Assembly (NCBI GenBank): GCA_002411105.1
Contig: DHQX01000031.1
Location: forward strand, 1,014 to 9,668
Length of the DNA: 8,655 nt
Origin: Christensenella sp. UBA5327
GTDB lineage: Bacteria > Bacillota > Clostridia > Christensenellales > Aristaeellaceae
Direction of reading: 5' to 3'
The translations under genes and the position numbers were made by a program. Shown in pieces: positions 1 through 5,878 of the stretch. The notes under the pieces were generated by a model that was not told the DNA's origin, did no database searches, and saw only the letters and a program-made list of their open reading frames with translations. Position 1 is the stretch's first letter. The number at the start of each line of letters is the position of its first letter.

Positions 1-693
1 ATCCGTCTATGGCATGGCGAGACAGAAATCGCGTCGAAAACCGTGAGGGAGGCGGATGGCTGGGCCTGGCAGTTCCCCGATCTGCCCAAGTATGCGGGTG
101 GGGAGCTGGTGACCTACACCATCACGGAGGACGCGGTGAACCATTACACCGCCCAGGTGCAGGGCCATGATGTGGCAAACGCCTATGAGCCGCCGCAGCC
201 GCCGGACCCGCCCACGCCCACTTACCCGACGCTGCGCGTGCCGCTGTCAGTGAAAAAGACGCTCAGAAACGGCAGCCTCAAGGCCGGCGCGTTTACCTTC
301 CAGCTCAAGGACAGGCAAGGCAATGTGATTGAAGAGGCAAGCAACGCCGCGGACGGCACGGTGACTTTCTCTGAGCGCACCTTCAGCCGTGAGGTGAGCA
401 ACTGGATCTATACCATCCATGAGGTGCAGGGAACAGACCCCAAGATGCGGTATGACAGCACCGTATTCACCGTGAAGATCACCACCACGGCGGTGGGGGG
501 CATGCTGGAGGCCAAGGTCAGCATCGAAAAGGACGGGAACCCTGTCGCAGGGGAGATGACCTTTGTCAACCAGCTGGAGATGCCGCCTACGGGCGACCGC
601 AGCTATCTGGTGTTGGGCTTGCTGCTGGGCGCCTCTGTGCTGATGATGGGCGGTGCCTATGTGATCAGCCGCAGGCGCAGGAAAGAGGGCTGA
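1..693 (+). CDS. LPXTG-type cell-wall-anchored adhesin/pilin, C-terminal part (CnaB + FctA-like domains)
   Basis: This is a surface protein that a sortase would attach to the peptidoglycan or build into a pilus. The frame is open at the left edge, so the N-terminus is missing and the GTG at 43 is an internal codon. Of the 230 residues visible, about 1-63 form the end of a CnaB repeat (FPDLPKY, YTITEDAV with likely catalytic Glu43, VANAY with acceptor-type Asn60). A proline-rich linker follows at 64-78. Residues about 80-192 match the streptococcal pilin isopeptide-linkage (FctA-like) domain: VKKTL (Lys86), YTIHEV (Glu141) and FVNQ (Asn190), a plausible Lys-Asn cross-link with its Glu. The C-terminus has the sorting motif MPPTGD (194-199), a hydrophobic segment (201-223) and the basic tail RRRRKEG. 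Met replaces the first Leu of LPXTG. No sortase gene is in view. The family call is firm; the ligand is unknown. Confidence 0.88.
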   Translation: MRLWHGETEIASKTVREADGWAWQFPDLPKYAGGELVTYTITEDAVNHYTAQVQGHDVANAYEPPQPPDPPTPTYPTLRVPLSVKKTLRNGSLKAGAFTFQLKDRQGNVIEEASNAADGTVTFSERTFSREVSNWIYTIHEVQGTDPKMRYDSTVFTVKITTTAVGGMLEAKVSIEKDGNPVAGEMTFVNQLEMPPTGDRSYLVLGLLLGASVLMMGGAYVISRRRRKEG

Positions 694-732
694 TCAGCCG
701 CCTGGCGGAGCGACAATCTTATGAGGGAATAG

Positions 733-770
733 AATCAAGGAGCTGCCGGGATGACGGCGGCTCCTTGGTT
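733..770. terminator. Hairpin between convergent genes, probable bidirectional terminator
   Basis: The arms 733-748 and 755-770 pair over 16 positions with two G-T wobbles, around a 6-base loop (749-754, ggatga). The core arm is CAAGGAGCTGCCG. It lies 39 bases past the stop of the surface protein and just beyond the stop of lysA, where a shared terminator is expected. Neither side has a run of T longer than two right after the stem, so it is a weak classical terminator; it may serve mainly as an RNA 3'-end stabiliser. The rest of 694-788 shows nothing else. Confidence 0.6.
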
Positions 771-788
771 GATGGCGCAATGACCTGT

Positions 789-2021
789 TCAATCAACCAG
801 CGTGGCGAAATAATCCTCCGGGGTTTCCGCCCGGCGTATCAGCCGGAAGCCGCCATCCGCCTGGTGCAGCACCTCGGCGGAGCGCAGGCGGCCGTTGTAC
901 TGGTAGCCCATGGACCAGCCGTGGGCGCCAGCATCATGGAGCACCACCAGGTCCCCCCGGTCAATGGGTGGGAGAGCGCGGTTGGTGGCGAACTTGTCGT
1001 TGTTTTCGCACAGGGCGCCGGTGAGGTCATAGGTTTCGCTCAGGGGCAGGTGCCCTTTGCCCACCACGCTGATGTGGTGGTAGGCACCGTACATGGCCGG
1101 GCGCATGAGGTTGGCGGCCGAGGCGTCCAGGCCGATGAAGACCTTGTGGCCATCCTTGCGGTGTACCGCCCGGGTGACCAGAAAACCATGGGGCCCGGTC
1201 ATGAAGCGGCCCAGCTCTGTCTTGATGGCGACGGTGCCATCCGGGCCAAAATGGCGCAGGCAGGCGGCCTTCACCCCCTCCCCGGCAGCCCGGATATCCA
1301 CAGCCTGATCCTCTGGCCGGTAGGGGATGCCGATGCCGCCGGAGAGGTTGACAAAGGCGAAGTCAAGCCTGGTTTGGGCTTTCAGCTCAAGCCCCAGGCC
1401 AAACAGATAATCCGCCTGGGCGGGGTAGTAGGCGGGGTTTAAGGAATTGCTGGCCAGCATGGCGTGCAGGCCAAAACGCCGGACGCCCAGGTCGCGCAGC
1501 TTGAGAAGCCCTGCGGCCAGGTCCTTTGGCATCCAGCCAAACTTGCTCTCCTGGGGGCTGCCCATGAAGAGGTTGTCGCCGTGCAGCTGGGGCCCCGGGT
1601 TGACCCGGAGGCTGATGGCCTCGGGAATGCCGCCGTTTTCCGCCAGGGTATCGATGTCGCTGGGGTCATCCAGGTTGATGAGGGCGCCCAGCCGCCTGGC
1701 CAGGGTGAACTCATGGGGCGGCATGGCGTTGGCGGAGAACATGATATCCTCCCCCGCGGCCCCCACGCGCTGGGCCAGGAGCAGCTCGGTTTGGGAGGAG
1801 CAGTCAAGCCCGCAGCCCTCCTCCATGAGGATTTTCAGGATCTCCGGGTTGGGCAGCGCCTTGACGGCGAAATACTCCTTAAAATCAGGCGCCCAGGCAA
1901 AGGCCTGGTTGACACGCCTGGCGGTTTCACGGATGCCCGCCTCATCGTACAGATAAAAGGGGGTGGGAAATTGGTTTGCCGCGGCCTCAAACACCGCATC
2001 GGGAATGGCAAAGTTCGGCAA
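789..2021 (-). CDS. lysA: Diaminopimelate decarboxylase (PLP, fold type III)
   Basis: This enzyme decarboxylates meso-diaminopimelate to L-lysine in the cytoplasm. From the TTG start it has 410 residues, normal for the family. An N-terminal alanine-racemase-type barrel carries the PLP lysine in EYFAVKALPNP (Lys54), RVNPG, the SKFGW motif near 159-163, the glycine loop SGGIG (227-231) and ELGR (269-272). The C-terminal beta domain has CENNDKF, where Cys338 and Glu339 fit the conserved CEs.D motif contributed to the partner's active site, and HDAGAHGWSMGYQYNG. The frame stays open upstream to 2366 but enters the GNAT gene. GGAGGA seven bases before the TTG fixes the start. It lies behind the thrC operon, separated by a terminator. 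CENND, ELGRFM and GYQYNG differ from textbook LysA (CESgD, EPGR, SsNYN), so this is a side branch. Another amino acid decarboxylase of the same fold is the main alternative. Confidence 0.82.
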   Translation of the reverse strand: MPNFAIPDAVFEAAANQFPTPFYLYDEAGIRETARRVNQAFAWAPDFKEYFAVKALPNPEILKILMEEGCGLDCSSQTELLLAQRVGAAGEDIMFSANAMPPHEFTLARRLGALINLDDPSDIDTLAENGGIPEAISLRVNPGPQLHGDNLFMGSPQESKFGWMPKDLAAGLLKLRDLGVRRFGLHAMLASNSLNPAYYPAQADYLFGLGLELKAQTRLDFAFVNLSGGIGIPYRPEDQAVDIRAAGEGVKAACLRHFGPDGTVAIKTELGRFMTGPHGFLVTRAVHRKDGHKVFIGLDASAANLMRPAMYGAYHHISVVGKGHLPLSETYDLTGALCENNDKFATNRALPPIDRGDLVVLHDAGAHGWSMGYQYNGRLRSAEVLHQADGGFRLIRRAETPEDYFATLVD

Positions 2022-2027
2022 GGTCTT

Positions 2028-2033
2028 TCCTCC
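2028..2033 (-). promoter_or_regulatory. Ribosome binding site fixing the TTG start of lysA
   Basis: On the minus strand GGAGGA stands seven bases before TTG (2021-2019). No ATG or GTG in frame nearby has comparable spacing. The protein then begins MPNFAIPDAVFEAA, matching the usual short LysA N-terminus. Confidence 0.8.
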
Positions 2034-2054
2034 AGAAATACAAAATGCCCGTCC

Positions 2055-2060
2055 AGTATA
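2055..2060 (-). promoter_or_regulatory. Possible -10 element for lysA
   Basis: TATACT matches the -10 consensus at five of six bases, on the minus strand just after the terminator's T-rich stretch. A start near 2048 would leave a leader of about 27 bases that still contains the ribosome binding site. No good -35 is present at 16-18 bases, where the terminator stem lies, so the call is weak. lysA may instead be transcribed partly by read-through. Confidence 0.3.
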
Positions 2061-2065
2061 ACGCG

Positions 2066-2094
2066 AAACAAAGCCCCGGTGGCGTCGCCGGGGC
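2066..2094 (-). terminator. Intrinsic terminator of the thrC-thrB-ZIP-GNAT operon
   Basis: On the minus strand GCCCCGG (2094-2088) pairs with CCGGGGC (2079-2073) around an 8-base loop and is followed by TTTGTTT. It begins 27 bases past the GNAT stop codon and sits between that gene and lysA. The seven pairs are all G-C; the T-tract is short, so some read-through into lysA is plausible. Confidence 0.78.
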
Positions 2095-2121
2095 AAAAAA
2101 ACGGAAAAGATACGATATTTG

Positions 2122-2631
2122 TTACAGACTGCGCTGCATGGAGACGACAGTGTATGACTGGGTTTTTGTGATAACACCGGTTGGGTTAAAGTGGTTGTTT
2201 TGCCAAAAGCGCTCCGCTTGTGTGTTGCCTTGCGCGTATCCCAGATGGAGGGATTGATAGTGCGGTTTGAGGAACCTTGCTGTCTCTTCCATGATCCGGG
2301 TGCCTGTCCCTTGTCTCTGCCAGGCTTTATCCACCATGAAAAAACCGATGAATGCGGCGTTCTCATGTGGGAAGCCAGCGATCAGGTCCATGACCGCGAT
2401 CAGCGTCCACCCCTTCCAGAAACCCAGATAATGCTTGTTCCCTGCCTTGGTCCCCGGCGGCAAGGCGACCAGGTCATCCCGGATGCTATCCTCTGTCACC
2501 TGGGGCGGACAGTGGCGGTAATACGCGGGGTTTCCTGAGCAGAGGCTAAAAACACGGGGAATATCTTCCTGTCTAATATGGCTGACGGTGAAGGTTTCAG
2601 ACAGCCCTTGTATGTTCAGACCACACATCAT
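2122..2631 (-). CDS. GNAT family N-acetyltransferase
   Basis: This is predicted to move an acetyl group from acetyl-CoA to an amine; the substrate is unknown. The 169 residues are a usual length for a single GNAT domain. The acetyl-CoA binding motif A is clear: IGFFMVDKAWQRQGTGTRI, containing the Q-R-Q-G-T-G form of the R/Q-x-x-G-x-G/A pyrophosphate loop, followed by a helix and then LHLGYAQGNTQAERFWQNNHF, the usual motif B region. The ATG start overlaps the ZIP stop as ATGA and has only a weak Shine-Dalgarno site, which suggests translational coupling. A second ATG follows at once and could be used instead. A hand count over 2161-2400 gives about 52% GC against about 68% in a thrC sample, so the gene may be a later arrival. 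Confidence 0.85.
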   Translation of the reverse strand: MMCGLNIQGLSETFTVSHIRQEDIPRVFSLCSGNPAYYRHCPPQVTEDSIRDDLVALPPGTKAGNKHYLGFWKGWTLIAVMDLIAGFPHENAAFIGFFMVDKAWQRQGTGTRIMEETARFLKPHYQSLHLGYAQGNTQAERFWQNNHFNPTGVITKTQSYTVVSMQRSL

Positions 2632-3413
2632 CCCAGCGCCACATCCAGAATCATCATCACGGTAAAGCCCAGTGCCACGCCGATGACGCCGATGTTGGAG
2701 TGGCCGCCCTCCTGAAGGTCCGGGATGAGCTCCTCCACCACCACATAGATCATGGCGCCGGCGGCAAAGGCCAGCAGGTAGGGCAGCACCGGCACCATGA
2801 TGCTGGTGAGAAAGATGGTGAGGATGGCGGCCACCGGCTCCACAATGCCGGAGGCTGTGCCATACCACAGGGCCTTGCCCTTGGGCATGCCGGAGGCCTT
2901 GAGCGGCAGCGAGATGATGGCGCCCTCCGGCACGTTTTGGAGTGCTATGCCGATGGCCAGCGCCAGGGCTGAGGCCCAGGTGATGCCAGGCTCCCCGATG
3001 GCAAGCCCTGCAAAGACCACGCCCACCGCCATGCCCTCAGGGATGTTGTGCAGCGTCACCGCCAGCATCAGCATGGTGTTTTTCCGGGCATGGGAGGGCA
3101 GGCCCTCCGGCTCGTCCGAGCCCTGATGCTGGTGGGGGATGAGGGTATCCAGCAGCAGCAGAAAGCCCATGCCCATGAGGAAGCCCACCGCCGGGGGCAG
3201 CCAGGGCAGGGCGCCCAATGCCTCTGACTTCTCTATGGCGGGCAGGAGCAGCGACCAGACTGAGGCCGCGATCATGACGCCGGAGGCAAAGCCCAGCATG
3301 ATTTTGCGGAACCAATCCTTCATCTCGCCCTTGAGGAAGATCACCAGGGCGGCGCCGATGAAGGTGCCGATGAAGGGGATCAGGATGCCGAAGAGGATGT
3401 TGCCTGTGAGCAT
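2628..3413 (-). CDS. ZIP family divalent metal transporter (GufA/ZupT-like)
   Basis: This is an inner-membrane carrier that brings zinc or related divalent metals (Fe, Mn) into the cytoplasm. The 261 residues form about eight hydrophobic segments. The diagnostic motifs are HNIPEG (122-127, TM4) and QNVPEG (159-164, TM5), with Glu192 in the following helix. By comparison with the Bordetella ZIP structure, as I recall it, these give a two-metal site of His122, Asn123, Glu126, Asn160, Glu163 and Glu192; Gln instead of His before NVPEG fits the GufA branch. A short cytoplasmic-type loop near 94-112 carries HQHQ, a possible metal-collecting stretch. The start is ATG, with GAGG (3422-3425 on the opposite strand) eight bases upstream. 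It lies 20 bases after thrB and overlaps the GNAT gene. Metal preference cannot be read from sequence, and no Zur or Fur box was seen in front of the operon. Confidence 0.9.
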   Translation of the reverse strand: MLTGNILFGILIPFIGTFIGAALVIFLKGEMKDWFRKIMLGFASGVMIAASVWSLLLPAIEKSEALGALPWLPPAVGFLMGMGFLLLLDTLIPHQHQGSDEPEGLPSHARKNTMLMLAVTLHNIPEGMAVGVVFAGLAIGEPGITWASALALAIGIALQNVPEGAIISLPLKASGMPKGKALWYGTASGIVEPVAAILTIFLTSIMVPVLPYLLAFAAGAMIYVVVEELIPDLQEGGHSNIGVIGVALGFTVMMILDVALG

Positions 3414-3433
3414 GGGGAAAACCTCGTTTCTGT

Positions 3434-4309
3434 TTATTCTGTAAACACCCTGGCCCCTGGCGCCGCCTCAAGCGGCAGGGCGCGCCAGGCGGGGTATGGG
3501 GCAAGGGCGGCTGCCATGCGGCCGGGGAAGGCCGGGTCATGGTGCAGGCACAGCAGGCTGGGGCCAGCCCCGCTGATGACACAGGCGTCTGCCCCCCTGT
3601 CCCGGGCCAGACGGGCCAGGGCCGCGCCATCCTCAACCAGCGGGAAGCGGTAGGGCTGGTGCAGCCGGTCCTGGCAGGCATCGCCCAGCAGGTGGAAGGC
3701 GCCCGCTTCCAGGGATTTAATGAGGAAGGCAGCCCGGGAGAGGTTAAACACCGCGTCCTCTCTGGCGAAGCGCTCCGGCAATGCCCGGCGCGCCCGGGCG
3801 GTTTCCAGGGGGAAATCCGGCACCAGAGCCACGGCGCACAGCGCCGGATGGGGCGTGACGGGCAGGCTGCGCACCGTTTCCCCTGCCATGATGCTGACCC
3901 GGATGCCGCCATAGACCGCGGCGGCGGCGTTGTCCGGATGGCCTTCCAGCTGGGCGCAGAGGGTGAGCGCATCCTCGGGCGTCAGCGGGCTGTTGAGCAG
4001 GGCGCCCGCGGCCAGGACGCCCGCGGTGACGCAGGCTGCGCTGCTGCCCAGGCCCCGGGCCGGGGGGATATCAGAGCGCACATCAATGGCAAGCCCCGGC
4101 ACATGTTTGCCCAGGGCCTGGGCAGCATGGACAAAGGCGCGGTAGATGAGGTTATCCGGGGTGGCGAATTCCTCCGGGCAGCCGGTGATAAGAAGGCCGC
4201 TGTCACGGGGGGCAAAACCTATCTCCGCATAAAGCGACAGGGCCATGCCCAGGCAGTCAAAGCCGGGGCCCAGGTTGGCGGAGGTAGCTGGCACGCGGAT
4301 CCTCACCAT
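3434..4309 (-). CDS. thrB: Homoserine kinase
   Basis: This GHMP-family kinase phosphorylates L-homoserine with ATP to O-phospho-L-homoserine, the step before threonine synthase. The 291 residues are typical. Visible motifs are the N-terminal VPATSANLGPGFDCLG, the ATP-binding loop PPARGLGSSAA (82-92), EGHPDN (122-127) of the homoserine/ATP site, and the C-terminal GAGPS (247-251). The ATG start overlaps the last seven bases of thrC, and AGGAGG lies seven bases upstream inside thrC, so the two are probably translated together. A GTG one codon later would give a GTGA overlap but is less well spaced. It is followed 20 bases later by the ZIP transporter. No oddity in key residues was noticed. Confidence 0.95.
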   Translation of the reverse strand: MVRIRVPATSANLGPGFDCLGMALSLYAEIGFAPRDSGLLITGCPEEFATPDNLIYRAFVHAAQALGKHVPGLAIDVRSDIPPARGLGSSAACVTAGVLAAGALLNSPLTPEDALTLCAQLEGHPDNAAAAVYGGIRVSIMAGETVRSLPVTPHPALCAVALVPDFPLETARARRALPERFAREDAVFNLSRAAFLIKSLEAGAFHLLGDACQDRLHQPYRFPLVEDGAALARLARDRGADACVISGAGPSLLCLHHDPAFPGRMAAALAPYPAWRALPLEAAPGARVFTE

Positions 4310-5769
4310 ATCCGGGCCTCCTGAAAGGCGGCGGCGGGGATGTCGGCCGGGTCGATCACCTGATGCCTGATATCCGGTGCGCCCGGAAGCCAGGCAAGAG
4401 ACAGGGGAATGGACAACCCGGTTTTTTGGGCCAGCTGCCCCATGGCAACAAGCCCATCGGGGATGGGGGCCGCACCCAGGGCAGACAGCACCGCCTGGGG
4501 AAATTTGAAGGGCGAGGCCGTTGCCGCCAGGAGCACGGGCCCCTGGGGCAGTTGATCCTTCAGCCGCTGCCAGGCATGCCAGGCCACCGCGGCGTGGGGG
4601 TCCAGCACATAGCGGTCATCCTCCCATGCCTGGCGGATGGCGGCCTGGGTGTCCTCCTCCGTGGCGCTGATGGCCATGAAATCCGCCTGAACCTGCGCAA
4701 GCGCGCTGGCGGGCAGCTGGTAGTGCCCCTGATCCTTCAGGCGCTGCATCAGCCCCGCCACATAACCGCTGTCACCACCTGTGGCCAGGTGCAGCAGCCT
4801 TTCCACATTGCTGGACACCAGGATATCCATGGAGGGGGAGAGAGAGAGGTGCAGCTTCCGCCGCCTGTCATACAGGCCTGTGGTGATAAAATCGGTGAGC
4901 ACCCGGTTCTGGTTGGAGGCGCAGACCAGCATACCCAGGGGCAGGCCCATGCGCTTGGCCAGGTAGGCGGCCAGGATGTCGCCGAAGTTGCCGCTGGGCA
5001 CCACCACATGAAGCGCTTCCCCAGCCGCCAATTTCCCCCGGCGCACCAGGTGTTTATAGGCGCTGATGTAATACACCACCTGGGGCACCAGGCGGCCGAT
5101 GTTGATGGAGTTGGCACTGGATAGCATCAGGTCATCCGGCAGCCCGGCCGCTGCCGCCCCGGCAAAGGCAAGCTTCACCCCAGCCTGGGCGGCATCAAAA
5201 TCCCCCCGGATGGCAAAGGCAAAGAGATTGTCCCCCGGCATGCGGCGCATCTGCGCCCGCTGCACGGGGCTCACCCCCTCCTGGGGGTAGAACACCACCG
5301 CCCGGGTGCCGGGCAGATTTCGGAAGCCCGCCATGGCGGCGGAGCCGGTGTCCCCGCTGGTGGCGGTGAGGATGAGGATGCGCTGGCCCGGCATCAGCTG
5401 ATCCCGGGCGGAAACCATCAGCCGGGGCAATACGCACAGGGCCAGGTCTTTAAAGGCGGCGGTGGGACCGTGGAACAGCTCCAGCACATGGGCCTTGCCC
5501 AGGGAGATGACCGGGGCCACCTGGGGGCTGTCAAAAAGCTCCCCATAGGCTGCCTGGGCGATATCCTCCAGCGTCTGTTGGGCAAAACCCGGCAGCAGCC
5601 GGGCAAATACCGCACCCGCCAGGGCCGGGTACGCCTCGGGCAGGGCCTGCCAATCAAGCGGTGGCCAGGCCTCGGGTACATACAGCCCGCCATCGGGCGC
5701 TATGCCCCTAAGCACCGCCTCGGGCGCAAGAACAGCCGGACTTTGACCCCGGGTGCTGATAAAGCGCAT
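4303..5769 (-). CDS. thrC: Threonine synthase
   Basis: This PLP enzyme turns O-phosphohomoserine and water into L-threonine and phosphate. The 488 residues fit the longer class of threonine synthases that begin with a small N-terminal domain (MRFISTRGQSPAV; GIAPDGGLYVPE at 22-33). The PLP lysine is Lys107 in HGPTAAFKD. The phosphate-binding loop is TSGDTGSA (137-144). SSANSINIGRL (218-228) and PSGNFGD (257-263) are further hallmarks. The frame is open upstream to 5979, into the divergent gene, but GGAGG five bases before the ATG at 5769 and the family N-terminus settle the start. It is first in the operon, behind a good promoter with a leader of only about 20 bases, so no riboswitch or T-box leader fits. 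Homoserine dehydrogenase, often a neighbour, is not in the window. Confidence 0.96.
   Translation of the reverse strand: MRFISTRGQSPAVLAPEAVLRGIAPDGGLYVPEAWPPLDWQALPEAYPALAGAVFARLLPGFAQQTLEDIAQAAYGELFDSPQVAPVISLGKAHVLELFHGPTAAFKDLALCVLPRLMVSARDQLMPGQRILILTATSGDTGSAAMAGFRNLPGTRAVVFYPQEGVSPVQRAQMRRMPGDNLFAFAIRGDFDAAQAGVKLAFAGAAAAGLPDDLMLSSANSINIGRLVPQVVYYISAYKHLVRRGKLAAGEALHVVVPSGNFGDILAAYLAKRMGLPLGMLVCASNQNRVLTDFITTGLYDRRRKLHLSLSPSMDILVSSNVERLLHLATGGDSGYVAGLMQRLKDQGHYQLPASALAQVQADFMAISATEEDTQAAIRQAWEDDRYVLDPHAAVAWHAWQRLKDQLPQGPVLLAATASPFKFPQAVLSALGAAPIPDGLVAMGQLAQKTGLSIPLSLAWLPGAPDIRHQVIDPADIPAAAFQEARIW
4317..4322 (-). promoter_or_regulatory. Ribosome binding site of thrB inside thrC
   Basis: AGGAGG on the minus strand lies within the last codons of thrC, seven bases before the thrB ATG (4309-4307). 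It supports ATG rather than the overlapping GTG as start. Confidence 0.75.
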
Positions 5770-5796
5770 AGTCGCCTCCGCAAAATGATTGACCCT

Positions 5797-5825
5797 ATTG
5801 TAATCAGCGCGCCATACAGCGTCAA
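5797..5825 (-). promoter_or_regulatory. Sigma-A-type promoter of the thr operon
   Basis: On the minus strand TTGACG (5825-5820) and TACAAT (5802-5797) each match consensus at five of six bases and are separated by exactly 17 bases. Transcription should start near 5790, about 20 bases before the thrC ATG. The leader has room only for the ribosome binding site (GGAGG, 5779-5775). Confidence 0.82.
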
Positions 5826-5831
5826 CCGGGC

Positions 5832-5859
5832 TTGCGCAAAAGCGCCGCCGGGGTACAAT
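5832..5859 (+). promoter_or_regulatory. Candidate promoter of the NAGPA-domain gene
   Basis: TACAAT (5854-5859) is a good -10, with a poor -35 (TTGCGC, 5832-5837) 16 bases upstream. The predicted start near 5866 leaves a leader of only about 13 bases containing GGAGG (5868-5872), six bases before the ATG. It is back to back with the thr promoter, the two -35 boxes being six bases apart. Confidence 0.45.
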
Positions 5860-5878
5860 GGGAGGGAGGAGGCTTTGA

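Noticed and set aside
1464..2171. A 235-residue plus-strand open frame opposite lysA
   Set aside because: Antisense shadow with low-complexity content; it crosses the lysA start and the operon terminator.
2632..2868. N-terminal extension of the GNAT protein into the ZIP gene
   Set aside because: Residues there are His/Gly/Arg-rich frame-shifted ZIP sequence; ATG 2631 with the ATGA overlap is the natural start.
3539..5124. Long open frames on the plus strand opposite thrB (3539-4324) and thrC (4363-5124)
   Set aside because: They are codon-bias shadows of GC-rich genes; the proteins match no fold I know and lack ribosome binding sites, while the minus-strand genes have full family motifs.
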